Under the pieces are notes generated by a model. It did not search any database, was not told the origin of the DNA, and was given only the letters and a program-made list of their open reading frames with translations. From NCBI GenBank assembly GCA_002700405.1, contig PACY01000030.1:3989-11742 (forward strand): a stretch of 7,754 nucleotides of DNA, in the 5' to 3' direction. Made by a program: the position numbers and the translations under genes. The DNA comes from Flavobacteriaceae bacterium (GTDB lineage: Bacteria; Bacteroidota; Bacteroidia; Flavobacteriales; Flavobacteriaceae). Positions 6,616 to 7,754 of the stretch are shown piece after piece (the stretch's first letter is position 1; every line of letters starts with the position of its first letter).

Positions 6616-7251
6616 TTATTTAAATAAAGATTTTCGACCAATTTTTTTAGTAATTATATCATTTTCTATTTTCCAGCCTCTAGCTGGAGATTTTTCTCTT
6701 GCATAATAAATTATCTGAAGATGTAGTTTATTCCAAAGGGCTTTTGGAAATAATCTTTTTGCATCTTTCTCAGTTATCATTACATTTTTTCCAGATGATA
6801 AACCCCATCTGTACATCATCCTGTGTATATGTGTGTCTACAGGAAAAGCTGGAAAACCAAAGGCTTGAGACATTACAACACTAGCTGTTTTGTGGCCAAC
6901 AGATGGAAGACTCTCTAAATCAATAAAATTTGAAGGCACTTTCCCTTTATGTTTTTCAATTAATATTTTTGATAAACCATAAATTCCTTTGCTTTTCATA
7001 GGGGAAAGTCCGCAAGGTCTAATAATGGCTTTAATTTCATCAACGGATAATTTAATCATCTTATATGGGTTGTCAGCCTTTTTAAACAGCAGAGGGGTTA
7101 TTTTATTTACACGTTCATCAGTACATTGAGCTGATAGCAATACAGCTATTAATAGTGTATATGGGTCATGATGATTTAGAGGTATAGGCACCTCAGGGTA
7201 TAACGACTCAAGGGATTTTAAAACAAAATTTACTTTTTCCTTTTTATTCAT
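6616..7251 (-). CDS. nth: Endonuclease III-type DNA glycosylase/AP lyase, lacking the [4Fe-4S] cysteines
   Basis: Nth removes oxidised pyrimidines from DNA and nicks the resulting abasic site in base excision repair. The 211-residue length equals that of E. coli Nth. The helix-hairpin-helix LPSVGHKTASVV (115-126) holds the catalytic lysine K121, and FPVDTHIHR (136-144) holds the catalytic aspartate D139, so the HhH-GPD active site is intact; LLSAQCTDERVN (38-49) is the conserved N-terminal helix segment. The C-terminus is unusual: the four cysteines (C-X6-C-X2-C-X5-C) that bind [4Fe-4S] in classical Nth are absent and the protein ends SPARGWKIENDIITKKIGRKS. The only cysteines are C43 and C80. 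I recall the same ending in other Flavobacteriia, so this looks like a lineage trait rather than damage. The gene is divergent from bcp, with 47 bases between the start codons. Confidence 0.94.
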   Translation of the reverse strand: MNKKEKVNFVLKSLESLYPEVPIPLNHHDPYTLLIAVLLSAQCTDERVNKITPLLFKKADNPYKMIKLSVDEIKAIIRPCGLSPMKSKGIYGLSKILIEKHKGKVPSNFIDLESLPSVGHKTASVVMSQAFGFPAFPVDTHIHRMMYRWGLSSGKNVMITEKDAKRLFPKALWNKLHLQIIYYAREKSPARGWKIENDIITKKIGRKSLFK

Positions 7252-7256
7252 TAAAT

Positions 7257-7264
7257 TATATTTG
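7257..7264 (+). promoter_or_regulatory. Probable -7 element of the bcp promoter
   Basis: TATATTTG here is an exact TAnnTTTG match 34 bases before the bcp start codon, giving a predicted leader of about 28 bases. No TTTG lies at the expected -33 distance; that region reads as pyrimidine-rich (CTTTTTCC, 7233-7240). The element overlaps the start region of nth on the other strand. No equally good match was found for nth, whose best candidate (TATATTTA on the minus strand) has one mismatch. Confidence 0.45.
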
Positions 7265-7272
7265 TTAAAGAA

Positions 7273-7286
7273 TATAATTAATTATA
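7273..7286. repeat. 14-base perfect AT palindrome between nth and bcp
   Basis: TATAATTAATTATA reads the same on both strands and lies near the middle of the 47-base gap between the divergent nth and bcp starts, just downstream of the bcp -7 element. That position would suit a shared operator. It consists only of A and T in AT-rich DNA, so chance is a serious alternative. Confidence 0.3.
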
Positions 7287-7298
7287 AATATAAGAAAT

Positions 7299-7751
7299 AT
7301 GGGATTATTAAGAATCGGAGATAGTGCTCCAAATTTTGAATGTGAGGATCATAATGGAGATATAGTTAGGCTAAATGACTACAAAGGCAAAAAACTAGTT
7401 ATTTTTTTCTATCCAAAAGCTAATACTCCTGGATGTACTGCACAGGCATGTAATCTAAGTGATAATTATGAAAAGTTAACTAAATCTGGCTATGAAGTGC
7501 TAGGTGTAAGTGCAGATGATCATAAAAAGCAAGGAAATTTTCAGAGCAAATTCAAAATCCCCTACAAACTTTTATGCGATATAGAAAAGAAAGTAATTAA
7601 TTCATATGGAGTTTGGGGAGAGAAGAAATTTATGGGTAGAGAATATATGGGCATAATAAGAACAACTTTTATCGTTGATGAATCTGGAGTTATTATTGAT
7701 ATCATTGAAAAAGTAAAAACAAAAGATCATACAAATCAAATAATTGAATAA
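7299..7751 (+). CDS. bcp: Thioredoxin-dependent thiol peroxidase, BCP/PrxQ-type peroxiredoxin
   Basis: This complete 150-residue cytoplasmic peroxiredoxin reduces hydrogen peroxide and organic hydroperoxides using electrons from thioredoxin. The thioredoxin-fold core begins with IGDSAPNFECEDHNG (6-20). The active site FFYPKANTPGCTAQAC (36-51) holds the peroxidatic C46, with T43 and P44 of the PxxxTxxC motif, and the resolving C51 five residues later, as in atypical 2-Cys BCP/PrxQ enzymes. YGVWGEKKFMGREYMGIIRTTFIVDESG (103-130) is the conserved second half, including the family GVWGEK-FMG motif and the active-site arginine (R121). C15 is an additional cysteine. The length agrees with the E. 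coli enzyme (about 156), so the protein is not truncated although it ends three bases before the window edge. It sits beside nth and close to uvrA, consistent with oxidative-damage defence. A TATATTTG promoter element lies 34 bases upstream. Confidence 0.96.
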   Translation: MGLLRIGDSAPNFECEDHNGDIVRLNDYKGKKLVIFFYPKANTPGCTAQACNLSDNYEKLTKSGYEVLGVSADDHKKQGNFQSKFKIPYKLLCDIEKKVINSYGVWGEKKFMGREYMGIIRTTFIVDESGVIIDIIEKVKTKDHTNQIIE

Positions 7752-7754
7752 CTA

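Noticed and set aside
6699..6884. Open frame of 61 codons on the plus strand inside nth
   Set aside because: It is a shadow of nth, covering the region that encodes the active-site aspartate and flanking helices.
7740..7754. Possible truncation of bcp by the window edge
   Set aside because: The TAA at 7749-7751 is inside the window and the length matches the family.
1..7754. tRNA, rRNA, CRISPR array, insertion sequence or prophage signals
   Set aside because: No regularly spaced repeats, terminal inverted repeats, transposase motifs or GC-rich RNA-gene islands were seen; composition is even across the window.

Overview
The window looks like a chromosomal stretch from a very AT-rich member of the Bacteroidota, probably a marine Flavobacteriales-type organism. 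Three independent signs point this way. First, every protein resembles the flavobacterial version of its family: a YfhO-like membrane protein with the YWGDQP and NSITGYHAAK motifs, an ECF-like sigma factor starting with an SDSELV segment, and an endonuclease III without the usual C-terminal iron-sulfur cysteines. Second, no gene has a clear Shine-Dalgarno sequence. Third, the intergenic spaces carry three perfect matches (TATATTTG) to TAnnTTTG, the -7 element of Bacteroidota housekeeping promoters. The genus cannot be fixed from the sequence.

Layout, left to right. Bases 1-1446 (+) are the C-terminal part of a YfhO-family membrane protein that begins outside the window. It overlaps by 11 bases a GT4-type glycosyltransferase (1436-2713, +). 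A long imperfect hairpin at 2710-2771 separates this pair from the convergent uvrA (5618-2835, -). uvrA is divergent from an ECF-like sigma-70 factor (5832-6416, +) across about 210 bases holding a promoter for each gene and an unusual folded leader for the sigma gene. A 51-residue protein (6451-6606, +) follows the sigma gene. Next come nth (7251-6616, -) and the divergent, complete peroxiredoxin gene bcp (7299-7751, +). There is no gap over 300 bases without a gene, and no RNA gene, mobile element or CRISPR array is visible.

Functionally there are two blocks. The left block is envelope or polysaccharide biosynthesis (membrane protein plus glycosyltransferase). The right block is genome maintenance and peroxide defence: nucleotide excision repair (UvrA), base excision repair (Nth), thiol peroxidase (Bcp), with a sigma factor and a small unknown protein in the middle.

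The most interesting points are the sigma-factor leader, where a 13-bp stem would bury the start codon around a second perfect 9-bp hairpin, and the 51-residue protein between sigma factor and nth, which is easily missed because of its size.
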